Assembly (NCBI GenBank): GCA_964538665.1
Contig: CAZIEB010000005.1
Coordinates: 1-38,591, forward strand
From: JAPUDQ01 sp964538665
Lineage (GTDB): Bacteria; Patescibacteriota; Saccharimonadia; Saccharimonadales; Saccharimonadaceae
Direction of reading: 5' to 3'
DNA: 38,591 bases
The notes under the pieces are model-generated. The model did no database searches. It saw only the letters and a program-made list of their open reading frames with translations, and had not been told where the DNA came from. Both the position numbers and the translations under genes were made by a program. Positions within the stretch are counted from its first letter, which is position 1. Each line of letters begins with the position of its first letter. This document shows, piece by piece, positions 14,462-20,572 of this stretch.

Positions 14462-14662
14462 ATGGCACGAAGATTTAAGAAAGATATTCCAAGTTACTTT
14501 GACTACAAAGATCCCAAAGCGTTGCTGAGATTTGTCAACGCGTATGGACAGATTGAGCCAAGTAGCAAAACTGGTCTCAACCCACGCCAACAGCGCCAAC
14601 TTGGTGTTGCTATCAAGCGTGCACGTCACCTTGCGTTGATGCCATTCGTCGCACAAGGCTAA
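14462..14662 (+). CDS. rpsR: 30S ribosomal protein S18
   Basis: A 66-aa protein of normal length with the S18 core: DYKDPKALLRFVNAYGQIEP and LNPRQQRQLGVAIKRARHLA. S18 sits on the 30S platform as a heterodimer with S6. AAAGGAG is 9 nt upstream of ATG 14462. The gene is bracketed by heptad arrays whose nearest members are inverted copies of each other, so a full-length transcript could fold the gene into a large loop. Confidence 0.97.
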   Translation: MARRFKKDIPSYFDYKDPKALLRFVNAYGQIEPSSKTGLNPRQQRQLGVAIKRARHLALMPFVAQG

Positions 14663-14665
14663 GGC

Positions 14666-14700
14666 ATTTTACATTTCACAATATTCAATTCACATTGTTT
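14666..14700 (+). repeat. heptad-repeat array C-left after rpsR
   Basis: Units such as TTACATT-TCACAAT-ATTCAAT-TCACATT (7-nt period). TTCAATTCACATTG (14684-14697) is the exact inverse of the start of array B, and the whole array is also roughly inverse to array C-right at 14739. Confidence 0.65.
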
Positions 14701-14738
14701 TCAGGAATAGTATTTTACACTTATCGTTACAACTACCA

Positions 14739-14780
14739 GTGAAAATGAGAAATAAATGTAAATTGATAAATGAGAAATTG
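14739..14780 (+). repeat. heptad-repeat array C-right before efp
   Basis: Units such as GTGAAAA-TGAGAAA-TAAATGT-AAATTGA-TAAATGA. It has the same orientation as array B and is inverted relative to C-left, making an array-centre-inverted-array element of about 115 bp in the rpsR-efp gap. The efp ribosome site lies at its right end. Confidence 0.6.
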
Positions 14781-14790
14781 GAGTTAGTAG

Positions 14791-15351
14791 ATGTATAGTC
14801 CAACAGATCTTAAAAAAGGGGCGGTTATCCAGATTGATGGACAGCCGTATCGCGTCATGGAGTATAACCAAAAAGTACTTGGTCGTGGGGGTAGTATCGT
14901 CAATGTGAAGGTCAAAAACCTGATCACTGGTGCAATGCTCCCAAAAACCTACAAAGGCCAAGACAAGATCGAGCCAGCCGATGTTTCTACGCGTAAAGTG
15001 CAATATTTATACGCCGCAGACGGTAATTACCACCTTATGGACCCAACCACGTTTGACCAGTTCCAGGTCGATAGCGAGACCATGAACGATGCCGACAAGT
15101 ACTTGCATGAAGGTGACGAAGTCGGGCTGCAATTTTTTGGTGAAAAAGTTATCAATGTCGAGCTTCCGACTGTTGTGTCGCTCACGGTCACCTATGCCGA
15201 AAATGTCGTCAAAGGCGATACGACCAGTAGCGTGCTCAAAGACGCGACGTGTGATACGGGGCTTGTCGTCAAAGTACCGGCATTTATCAAAACCGACGAT
15301 GTTATCAAAGTAGACACCCGCGACGGTAGCTACGTCGAACGACAAAAGTAG
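14791..15351 (+). CDS. efp: elongation factor P
   Basis: A 186-aa EF-P of standard length and three-domain form: KOW-like N-terminal domain (DLKKGAVIQIDGQPYRVMEY), central OB domain, and C-terminal OB domain ending VDTRDGSYVERQ. It binds between P and E sites and rescues ribosomes stalled at proline runs. The functional loop reads VLGRGGS, with Arg where E. coli has modified Lys34 in PGKGQ. Arg-type EF-Ps are rhamnosylated by EarP in some proteobacteria; none is seen here. GGAG lies 7 nt before ATG. Confidence 0.96.
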   Translation: MYSPTDLKKGAVIQIDGQPYRVMEYNQKVLGRGGSIVNVKVKNLITGAMLPKTYKGQDKIEPADVSTRKVQYLYAADGNYHLMDPTTFDQFQVDSETMNDADKYLHEGDEVGLQFFGEKVINVELPTVVSLTVTYAENVVKGDTTSSVLKDATCDTGLVVKVPAFIKTDDVIKVDTRDGSYVERQK

Positions 15352-15352
15352 C

Positions 15353-15361
15353 TGATATACT
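15353..15361 (+). promoter_or_regulatory. extended -10 promoter
   Basis: TGA-TATACT (15353-15361) overlaps the end of efp and ends 7 nt before ATG 15369. A leaderless message is expected. Confidence 0.55.
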
Positions 15362-15368
15362 AGACGAT

Positions 15369-17078
15369 ATGCGTCAGCATGTTGTTCGTCACGCACGCCG
15401 AGTGCACCATCATATCAATCGCCACGCATTGTATTGGGTGGCGTTTTTGATGTATGCGCTCGTGGTCTCGCTCCAGTTGCTGTACCCCGTCGATAGGGCA
15501 GTACCGTTTGCGCGAGTCGGCTCCGAATCAGTCGGATTTGCTCGGTATGATGAAATTGTCGTCAAAATTAATGATTATTTCGTTGATGCGCAGGCGAAAA
15601 TACGTGTAGATGAATCACGGTATATCGTCTCAAAAGTGCGTGAAATCGGTGGTCAGACAGATAGCGATAGCGTTGCGACCCGAGTGACGGAGTATCCTCT
15701 GTGGGCCCGTATGGTGCCTTTTTCTTTTTTGGCGCTGCGGCCACATGTTGTCTCGACGCCGGTGCAGTTTGATCAAGCGCGCCTCGAGGCAGCAAGTGCG
15801 CAATATGCGGCGATATTGACGACTCCGCCGCGAAATGCCGGTCTCGAAATTCGTGACGGTCAACTCGAGATGACGCCAGACCATCCTGGCTCAGTGGTGA
15901 CGGCCGAAGATGTGCAACACGAGCTGTTTTCGGCGCGCTATGGTCTCGTCTACACAGTGGTGACGATTCCTCACGAAGAAGTCCGTGCTGAGCGACCGAT
16001 GTCGTATTTTGAAGATACTGCGGCCCAAGCCCAGCGATTTATTGAACTGCCGATAACTATATCTGTTGAGCAAGAGCTTATTCGCCCAACTGCCGAGCAA
16101 AAAGCCAGCTGGTTGTCTATCGGCGAGCGTGATGGTGCTGCCGTGCTCGAGCTTGAGTCAGAGGCTATCGATGCGTACTTGAGTGACATCCAATCACGCT
16201 ATACCACGCCGGCGGGGCAGACGCAGGTTACTCGAGTCGATGGGCAGGAAATTGAGCGCCAAGAGGGTGCAGCGGGTCAGACGATTGATACTACGACGCT
16301 GAAGGAACGGATTCGCACAATGCTAGAGAGTGGAGAGTACCAGCCTCTCACTGCACAGTTTGTGCCGGTATCGCCGACCGTCATGATAAACAAACGCTAT
16401 ACCTCATCGCAGCAGGGGTTGCAGGCGTATCTTGATGACCAAGCGGCGGCTCGAAATGTGCGAATTTCGGTCACGCAAATAGGCGGCAACGGGTGGGTAG
16501 CGGGAGCGCGCGATACGCAGACGACGGTAAGTGCGAGTACCTACAAATTGTTTGTGGCGCTGACACTATTTGACCGCATGGAGCGCGGTGAAATCACCTG
16601 GGATACGCCGATTCTCGATACCAACACCAGAGGCTGTTTTGAGCGCATGATTGTCGCCAGTACCAATGCCTGCGCCGAAGAGTGGATTCGTCAGTTTGGG
16701 CGAAGTGGCATAAATGATTTCATCTGGAGCAAGGGCTTTAGCCGTGGAACGGATTTCAATAATCCAACTGCAAATCACACGACGGCTGCCGATCTGTCAC
16801 GCTACTTTCGCGGGCTGCACGAGGGGTGGCTGATGAGTGGCTGGGCACGTGACTATCTGCTCGCTGCATTGCAGCGTCATTCGTACACTCGGGGAATTCC
16901 ATCAGGTAGCGGGGGAAGTGTCCACAACAAAGTTGGATTTCTATGGGACTACAGCAATGATTCTGCCATCGTCTATCATCCCCGCGGTACCTACGCCATC
17001 GCGGTACTGACAAAAGGCTTGTCGTTTTATGCCATCGCCGACATTACACGGGAGGTGGAGGCGATTATGTATCCATAG
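15369..17078 (+). CDS. membrane-anchored beta-lactamase/PBP-like serine hydrolase
   Basis: A 569-aa protein. Residues 1-25 are basic, then one membrane segment (LYWVAFLMYALVVSLQLLY) anchors an outside domain. Residues about 200-330 resemble a peptidoglycan-binding-4-type domain (SIGERDGAAVLELESEAIDA). The C-terminal third carries all three serine-hydrolase motifs: S390-T-Y-K393 (SxxK), S431-T-N433 (SxN) and K521-V-G523 (KTG-like), as in class A beta-lactamases and small D,D-peptidases. It probably processes cell-wall peptides outside the membrane; antibiotic hydrolysis is not implied. The ATG follows its -10 box by 7 nt. Confidence 0.85.
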   Translation: MRQHVVRHARRVHHHINRHALYWVAFLMYALVVSLQLLYPVDRAVPFARVGSESVGFARYDEIVVKINDYFVDAQAKIRVDESRYIVSKVREIGGQTDSDSVATRVTEYPLWARMVPFSFLALRPHVVSTPVQFDQARLEAASAQYAAILTTPPRNAGLEIRDGQLEMTPDHPGSVVTAEDVQHELFSARYGLVYTVVTIPHEEVRAERPMSYFEDTAAQAQRFIELPITISVEQELIRPTAEQKASWLSIGERDGAAVLELESEAIDAYLSDIQSRYTTPAGQTQVTRVDGQEIERQEGAAGQTIDTTTLKERIRTMLESGEYQPLTAQFVPVSPTVMINKRYTSSQQGLQAYLDDQAAARNVRISVTQIGGNGWVAGARDTQTTVSASTYKLFVALTLFDRMERGEITWDTPILDTNTRGCFERMIVASTNACAEEWIRQFGRSGINDFIWSKGFSRGTDFNNPTANHTTAADLSRYFRGLHEGWLMSGWARDYLLAALQRHSYTRGIPSGSGGSVHNKVGFLWDYSNDSAIVYHPRGTYAIAVLTKGLSFYAIADITREVEAIMYP

Positions 17079-17086
17079 TCGTCGTT

Positions 17087-17137
17087 GACGACTTGACGTT
17101 TGACGTTTGACGTTTGACGTTTGACGATAGACAATAA
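17087..17137 (+). repeat. heptad-repeat array D-left
   Basis: Four perfect GACGTTT units in tandem (17095-17122), then GACGATA (17123-17129) and GACAATA (17130-17136), preceded by GACGACTT. It fills the gap between the serine hydrolase stop (17078) and the four-helix-bundle ATG (17143). Its inverse lies at 17506-17533. Confidence 0.85.
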
Positions 17138-17142
17138 GTCCA

Positions 17143-17514
17143 ATGATAGTTTCGTTTACCGATCTAAAGGCGTGGCAGGCACCGCATACTTTCGCATTGT
17201 CAATTTATCGTATCACTAAGGACTTCCCAAAATCCGAACAGTTTAGTCTCGTACCTCAACTCCGACGTGCAGCGTCATCGGTAACTTCAAACATTGCCGA
17301 GGGATACGGTCGCTCAAGCGAAAAAGATCGTGAACATTTTTTTGTGATGGCAAGCGGGTCTATATATGAGATAAAAAGTCAGCTTTTATTGGCGAAGGAC
17401 CTGAATTATCTCGATGATGATTCGTTTAAGGAAATTGCCGCGCAGGCGAACACGGCGCATAAATTGCTGCATGGATTACTAAAAGCACACAAAAAGGGGC
17501 GTACCAATGTCTAA
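17143..17514 (+). CDS. four-helix-bundle protein, 23S rRNA IVS type (S23p/Avd-like)
   Basis: A 123-aa protein with the family hallmarks in order: FTDLKAWQAPHTFALSIYRI, FPKSEQFSLVPQLRRAASSV, SNIAEGYGRSSEKDREHFF, ASGSIYEIKSQLLLAKDLNY. This family is best known from ORFs inside intervening sequences of 23S rRNA genes and from the Avd accessory protein of diversity-generating retroelements; it is a positively charged four-helix bundle with no known catalytic residues. Here it is free-standing, flanked by heptad arrays in inverted orientation, and overlaps tlyA by 8 nt. No reverse transcriptase is present. It may be the full-length member of a hairpin element. Confidence 0.9.
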   Translation: MIVSFTDLKAWQAPHTFALSIYRITKDFPKSEQFSLVPQLRRAASSVTSNIAEGYGRSSEKDREHFFVMASGSIYEIKSQLLLAKDLNYLDDDSFKEIAAQANTAHKLLHGLLKAHKKGRTNV

Positions 17515-17533
17515 TGTCAATCGTCCAACGTCT
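17506..17533 (+). repeat. heptad-repeat array D-right
   Basis: Units AATGTCT-AATGTCA-ATCGTCC-AACGTCT, the reverse complement type of the GACGTTT/GACGATA array at 17087-17137. It covers the last codons of the four-helix-bundle gene and the first ten codons of tlyA (SNVNRPTSR), an N-terminal extension not usual in TlyA. Confidence 0.75.
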
Positions 17534-18304
17534 CGTGAGCGGTTAGACGTGGCGCTCTGCCGCCGCGGCTTGACTGTGACGCGCTCTGCGGCCGAAAACT
17601 GGATACGTCTCGGCAAGGTGACGGTAGATGGACGGGTCGTCACCCGATCGGGCCATTTTGTCGATGACACTAGTGATGTAAAACTTACAGCAACTGAGCA
17701 ATATGTCTCAAGAGCCGGACTCAAATTAGCTAGCGTTGCCTCAAAATTTGACGTTGTATTTCGTGACGCGATAGTGCTCGATGTCGGCTCGTCGACAGGT
17801 GGCTTTACCGACTATGCCCTACAAAACGGCGCCAAAAAGGTGTTTGCCATCGATGTTGGCACAGACCAACTGCACCCGAGCCTCCGCAAAGACCGTCGAG
17901 TCGAATTACATGAAAAAACAGATATCAGAAATGTTTATCTTGATGACGCTGGACGTTTGATGCTTGATGCTCGAAAATCAAGAATCAAGAATCAAGAATC
18001 AAATATCAACATTGTCGTCATAGATGTCAGCTTTATTAGTCTGCGAGAGATATTGCCCCATATCACCACTCTTATCGACAAGCAGTCTATTGTGCTCGCT
18101 ATGCTCAAGCCGCAATTTGAGGCAGGGCGGTCACAGGTGAGTAAAGGTGTGATAAAAAACAATACCGTTCGGCGCGAGATACTGCGAGATTTTGAATCTT
18201 GGGTAAAACAATATTATGTGATCGAAGACAAAGCCGACAGCGATGTTGCTGGCGCTCACGGCAACCAAGAGCGATTTTATAAACTCAAGCGGGTTCTATC
18301 GTAG
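17507..18304 (+). CDS. tlyA: TlyA-family rRNA 2'-O-methyltransferase/hemolysin-like
   Basis: A 265-aa protein. An S4 RNA-binding domain (RLDVALCRRGL, then SAAENWIRLGKVTVDG) is followed by a FtsJ-like methyltransferase domain with SAM motif DVGSSTGGFTDYALQNGA, DVSFISL and MLKPQFE. TlyA enzymes methylate ribose in 16S and/or 23S rRNA. About 13 extra residues (ARKSRIKNQESNI) before VVIDVSFISL are encoded by a heptad array, and the N-terminal MSNVNRPTSR by another. The ATG overlaps the upstream gene; alternative starts would truncate the S4 domain. Confidence 0.92.
   Translation: MSNVNRPTSRERLDVALCRRGLTVTRSAAENWIRLGKVTVDGRVVTRSGHFVDDTSDVKLTATEQYVSRAGLKLASVASKFDVVFRDAIVLDVGSSTGGFTDYALQNGAKKVFAIDVGTDQLHPSLRKDRRVELHEKTDIRNVYLDDAGRLMLDARKSRIKNQESNINIVVIDVSFISLREILPHITTLIDKQSIVLAMLKPQFEAGRSQVSKGVIKNNTVRREILRDFESWVKQYYVIEDKADSDVAGAHGNQERFYKLKRVLS
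17945..18010 (+). repeat. heptad-repeat element E inside tlyA
   Basis: Left arm GACGCTG-GACGTTT-GATGCTT-GATGCTC (17945-17972), centre GAA, right arm AATCAAG x3, AATCAAA, TATCAAC (17976-18010). The arms are inverted relative to each other (GATGCTT against AATCAAG with mismatches). It is read through in frame as TlyA residues about 147-168. Confidence 0.75.
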
Positions 18305-18307
18305 GTA

Positions 18308-18336
18308 TTGCTATTTGCTCGTTATAATGCTATAAT
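18308..18336 (+). promoter_or_regulatory. promoter of the surface-protein gene
   Basis: TTGCTA (18308-18313), a 17-bp spacer ending TGC, then TATAAT (18331-18336). A second TATAAT at 18323-18328 overlaps. The start near 18343 leaves a leader of about 155 nt dominated by a hairpin. Confidence 0.7.
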
Positions 18337-18360
18337 CATATCTAGCACGTCGCTATACGT

Positions 18361-18454
18361 GTGTTGTCGGTTGTAGTGAGCCAAGACTGAATTGTCAAGG
18401 CGTCCTCCCGACGCCTTGACAATTCGATCTATCTCACTATTTCCGACATCACAC
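18361..18454 (+). promoter_or_regulatory. giant leader hairpin upstream of the surface protein
   Basis: A perfect 16-bp stem, GAATTGTCAAGGCGTC (18389-18404) with its complement (18410-18425), has a 5-nt loop. Outside it, AGTGAG (18375-18380) pairs with CTCACT (18433-18438), TGTCGG (18365-18370) with CCGACA (18443-18448), and GTGT with ACAC (18361-18364 and 18451-18454). This makes a rod of about 94 nt. There is no T run after the core, and the ribosome site follows 30 nt later, so it is more likely a leader stabiliser, RNase III site or regulator than a terminator. Confidence 0.7.
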
Positions 18455-18497
18455 GAGAGCATCCGTCGTGTTACCACCAATCAGAAAGGAGATCGAC

Positions 18498-19513
18498 GTG
18501 AAACGTCGACTCTCGGTGGCACTTGTTGCCATCCTTGCCCTAGTGGTAGGGCTTCTGACGCTCACTCCGAGCGCGAATGCCGCTCACCCTGAGGTGAGTT
18601 TCTCTATCAACTCGGGCTACACCGACATCTTCGACCAGATGATTGTCAACGTCCACGCTACGTCATCTGCGGAAGCCGGAGGCACAATCTACGAGGTCTA
18701 CGCGACCATCGATGGCGAGACCGGTCCCACCCAATCCCTGAACCCGGGCGGTACCAGGGCTGTCGCCGCCAAACGCTACGCGTGTGATGATGTGCCCAGG
18801 ACCGTACAGGTCATCGGGTACGTCGATGGAGTCGAAGTTTTCTCGGGGTCACATTCGATCAACGGCTGCCCGGTTCCTCCCACCGACTCCGACGGTGACG
18901 GCGTCCCCGACAACGAGGACGCTTTCCCCAACGACCCGAACGAGTCCTCGGACTCCGACGGTGACGGTGTCGGCGACAACGCCGATCAGTGCTCGGACAC
19001 CCCTGCGGGTACCGAGGTCAACGCTGATGGCTGCCCGGTTCCTCCGCCTCCCACCGACTCCGACGGTGACGGCGTCCCCGACAACGAGGACGCTTTCCCC
19101 ANNNNNNNNNNNNNNNNNNNNNNNNNNNNNNNNNNNNNNNNNNNNNNNNNNNNNNNNNNNNNNNNNNNNNNNNNNNNNNNNNNNNNNNNNNNNNNNNNNN
19201 NGATGGCTGCCCGGTTCCTCCGCCTCCCACCGACTCCGACGGTGACGGCGTCCCCGTGACGCCGGCTCCTCCGGCTGGACCAGTCGCGCCGGCTCCGGTT
19301 GCCCCCGTGGTACCGGTGCCGGATGCAGTCCCGGTGGCTGCCCCGGCTCCGGTTGCGGACATCCCCAAGGTGTCTCGTGAAGGTGCGGCCTACAACACTG
19401 GCATCGAAGATGACCCCGCGGGTGTGAACCTGCGAGCTCTCCTCGGCGCCAGTCTCGCGGCTGTGGTTGCGCTCGGCCTCATCGCCACGCGCCGCCGCTT
19501 CGCTGAGAACTGA
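18498..19513 (+). CDS. secreted thrombospondin-3-repeat surface protein (interrupted by assembly gap)
   Basis: The start is GTG 18498, with AAGGAG 6 nt upstream. It has a signal peptide (KRRLSVALVAILALVVGLL to ANAA), a beta-rich domain of about 110 residues, then acidic calcium-binding repeats (DSDGDGVPDNEDAFP type) separated by NADGCPVPP linkers. After the 100-N gap the frame resumes at 19202 with the same repeat, a Pro/Ala/Val-rich stalk, and a C-terminal membrane segment plus RRRFAEN tail, as in wall-anchored proteins. A possible sorting motif is AYNTG, 12 residues before NLRALLGAS. The two halves differ in frame only because the gap length is arbitrary. Strikingly GC-rich. Confidence 0.85.
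19102..19201. other. 100-N scaffold gap in the repeat region
   Basis: Exactly 100 N, the conventional unknown-size gap. The sequence on both sides is the same repeat unit (about 55 nt from GATGGCTGCCCGGTTCCTCC onward, shared by the copies starting near 19025 and 19202, with a shorter version near 18865). The assembly therefore broke on a near-identical tandem repeat, and the real array is probably longer. Confidence 0.95.
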
Positions 19514-19580
19514 GATAGATCGACACTAGATACCACTCTTCTCCTCATCACGAGTTGAGAAGTGTCTATCTTATCTCTCG

Positions 19581-19618
19581 CTCCCCGTTGCACCTAGTGC
19601 GGCGGGGAGTTCTCATTT
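19581..19618 (+). terminator. terminator after the surface protein
   Basis: A 13-nt stem strand CTCCCCGTTGCAC (19581-19593) pairs with GTGCGGCGGGGAG (19597-19609) with two G-U pairs and a 3-nt loop, followed by TTCTCATTT. Confidence 0.85.
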
Positions 19619-19644
19619 ACAAACGTAGCGAAATATGCTAAAAT
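19616..19644 (+). promoter_or_regulatory. promoter of the sortase gene
   Basis: TTTACA (19616-19621), a 17-bp spacer ending TGC, then TAAAAT (19639-19644). It begins within the tail of the preceding terminator, so the sortase has its own transcript. Confidence 0.75.
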
Positions 19645-19711
19645 ATATATTAGGTGAAGCAACAGCTTCATGAACCACACAACCCGACTCACTCGAAAGG
19701 GGTGAACGCGC

Positions 19712-20494
19712 GTGAAAAAGGCGTGGATAATTTTTGTCGTAGTAACGGTTTTTGTTGCAACGTACGCAATTGTCGATTGGCTCACGCAGTCCTCGGCGTA
19801 TGTCATTGAACGTGCGACCCCGACTTCGTCGACATCGACGACCGTGACGGTCGCTCCGCCTACGCATACGGGGGAGACAGCAGAGACTTCTCCCGTGTCG
19901 CCTAGTATCGATGCAACAACAACTCCTCAGCCGACGACTCCGTCTGAGCCCATGGTCTCTGTTCCGGTAATTCCGCCATCACCACCAACGAAACTGTATC
20001 AGCCAGATACAGGTCTTGATCTAAAGGTACAAGAGTTGCCAGCTGGCTTCAGATGGCCGGTAAGACCGCCAGATGCTGTAAGCGCATTCTGGAATCCTGA
20101 GCCTCTCAAGGTGATGGATGACGACGTCATGTATGCGCCGGGGTCTAACTCATCTGACCTGTCAGTCATCGCTGCACACACAGGTACGAGCGATCCAGAC
20201 ATTGCGTTCAACCGGCTGTACGACTGGCAGAATGCACAATTCGCCGTGCAGCTTGATGACGAGGTCTGGATCCAGACTCAAGCCTCTGGCAATGAGTGGC
20301 TGGTCTACCGTCTCGTCAACCGTCTGGTTGTTCCGAAAGACGAGATAGCCAAGAGCACCGAAGTGTGGGGCGAGGCACCGAAGCCAAACCATCTCCTGCT
20401 CATTGGGTGTCGACAAATCGCCGCTGGCGCCCCCTCGACCGAGAACTTCGTGCTCGAATTTGTGTTTGAGCGCGTCGACAGCCGCCCTTCGTGA
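19712..20494 (+). CDS. sortase-like transpeptidase
   Basis: A 260-aa protein from GTG 19712 with AAGGGG upstream. An N-terminal signal anchor (AWIIFVVVTVFVATYAIV) and a Thr/Pro/Ser-rich stalk (residues 35-95) lead to a sortase-type beta barrel: catalytic His156 in SVIAAHTG, FNRLYDWQNAQF, VYRLVNRLVVPKDEI, and Cys233 in LLLIGCRQ, where sortases have TLxTC. Arg234 or Arg254 may be the third catalytic residue. It belongs near the class D/E/F sortases but the cysteine motif is atypical. It directly follows the surface protein with a wall-anchor-like tail, its probable substrate. Confidence 0.8.
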   Translation: MKKAWIIFVVVTVFVATYAIVDWLTQSSAYVIERATPTSSTSTTVTVAPPTHTGETAETSPVSPSIDATTTPQPTTPSEPMVSVPVIPPSPPTKLYQPDTGLDLKVQELPAGFRWPVRPPDAVSAFWNPEPLKVMDDDVMYAPGSNSSDLSVIAAHTGTSDPDIAFNRLYDWQNAQFAVQLDDEVWIQTQASGNEWLVYRLVNRLVVPKDEIAKSTEVWGEAPKPNHLLLIGCRQIAAGAPSTENFVLEFVFERVDSRPS

Positions 20495-20499
20495 GTCAT

Positions 20500-20567
20500 G
20501 ACCCCCGTTACTACGCTCCGTCACAGCCTGTGGCGTCTGAGTGTAGAAGCGGGGGTCTCACAATTTT
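20500..20567 (+). terminator. long terminator hairpin after the sortase
   Basis: GACCCCCG (20500-20507) pairs with CGGGGGTC (20550-20557). Inside it TACGCTC pairs with GAGTGTA and CACAG with CTGTG. AATTTT follows. ychF converges from the other side. Confidence 0.75.
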
Positions 20568-20572
20568 ATGGC

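Noticed and set aside
15369..17078. True beta-lactamase resistance gene
   Set aside because: The motifs are shared with D,D-peptidases, the protein has a membrane anchor and wall-binding-like domain, and the KTG motif is KVG; a cell-wall role is more likely.
17143..17514. Diversity-generating retroelement, because the protein is Avd-like
   Set aside because: No reverse transcriptase, template repeat or adenine-biased variable repeat is visible in the window; the IVS-type reading fits better.
17087..18010. CRISPR array
   Set aside because: The repeat unit is 7 nt, degenerate and without spacers, and no cas genes are present.
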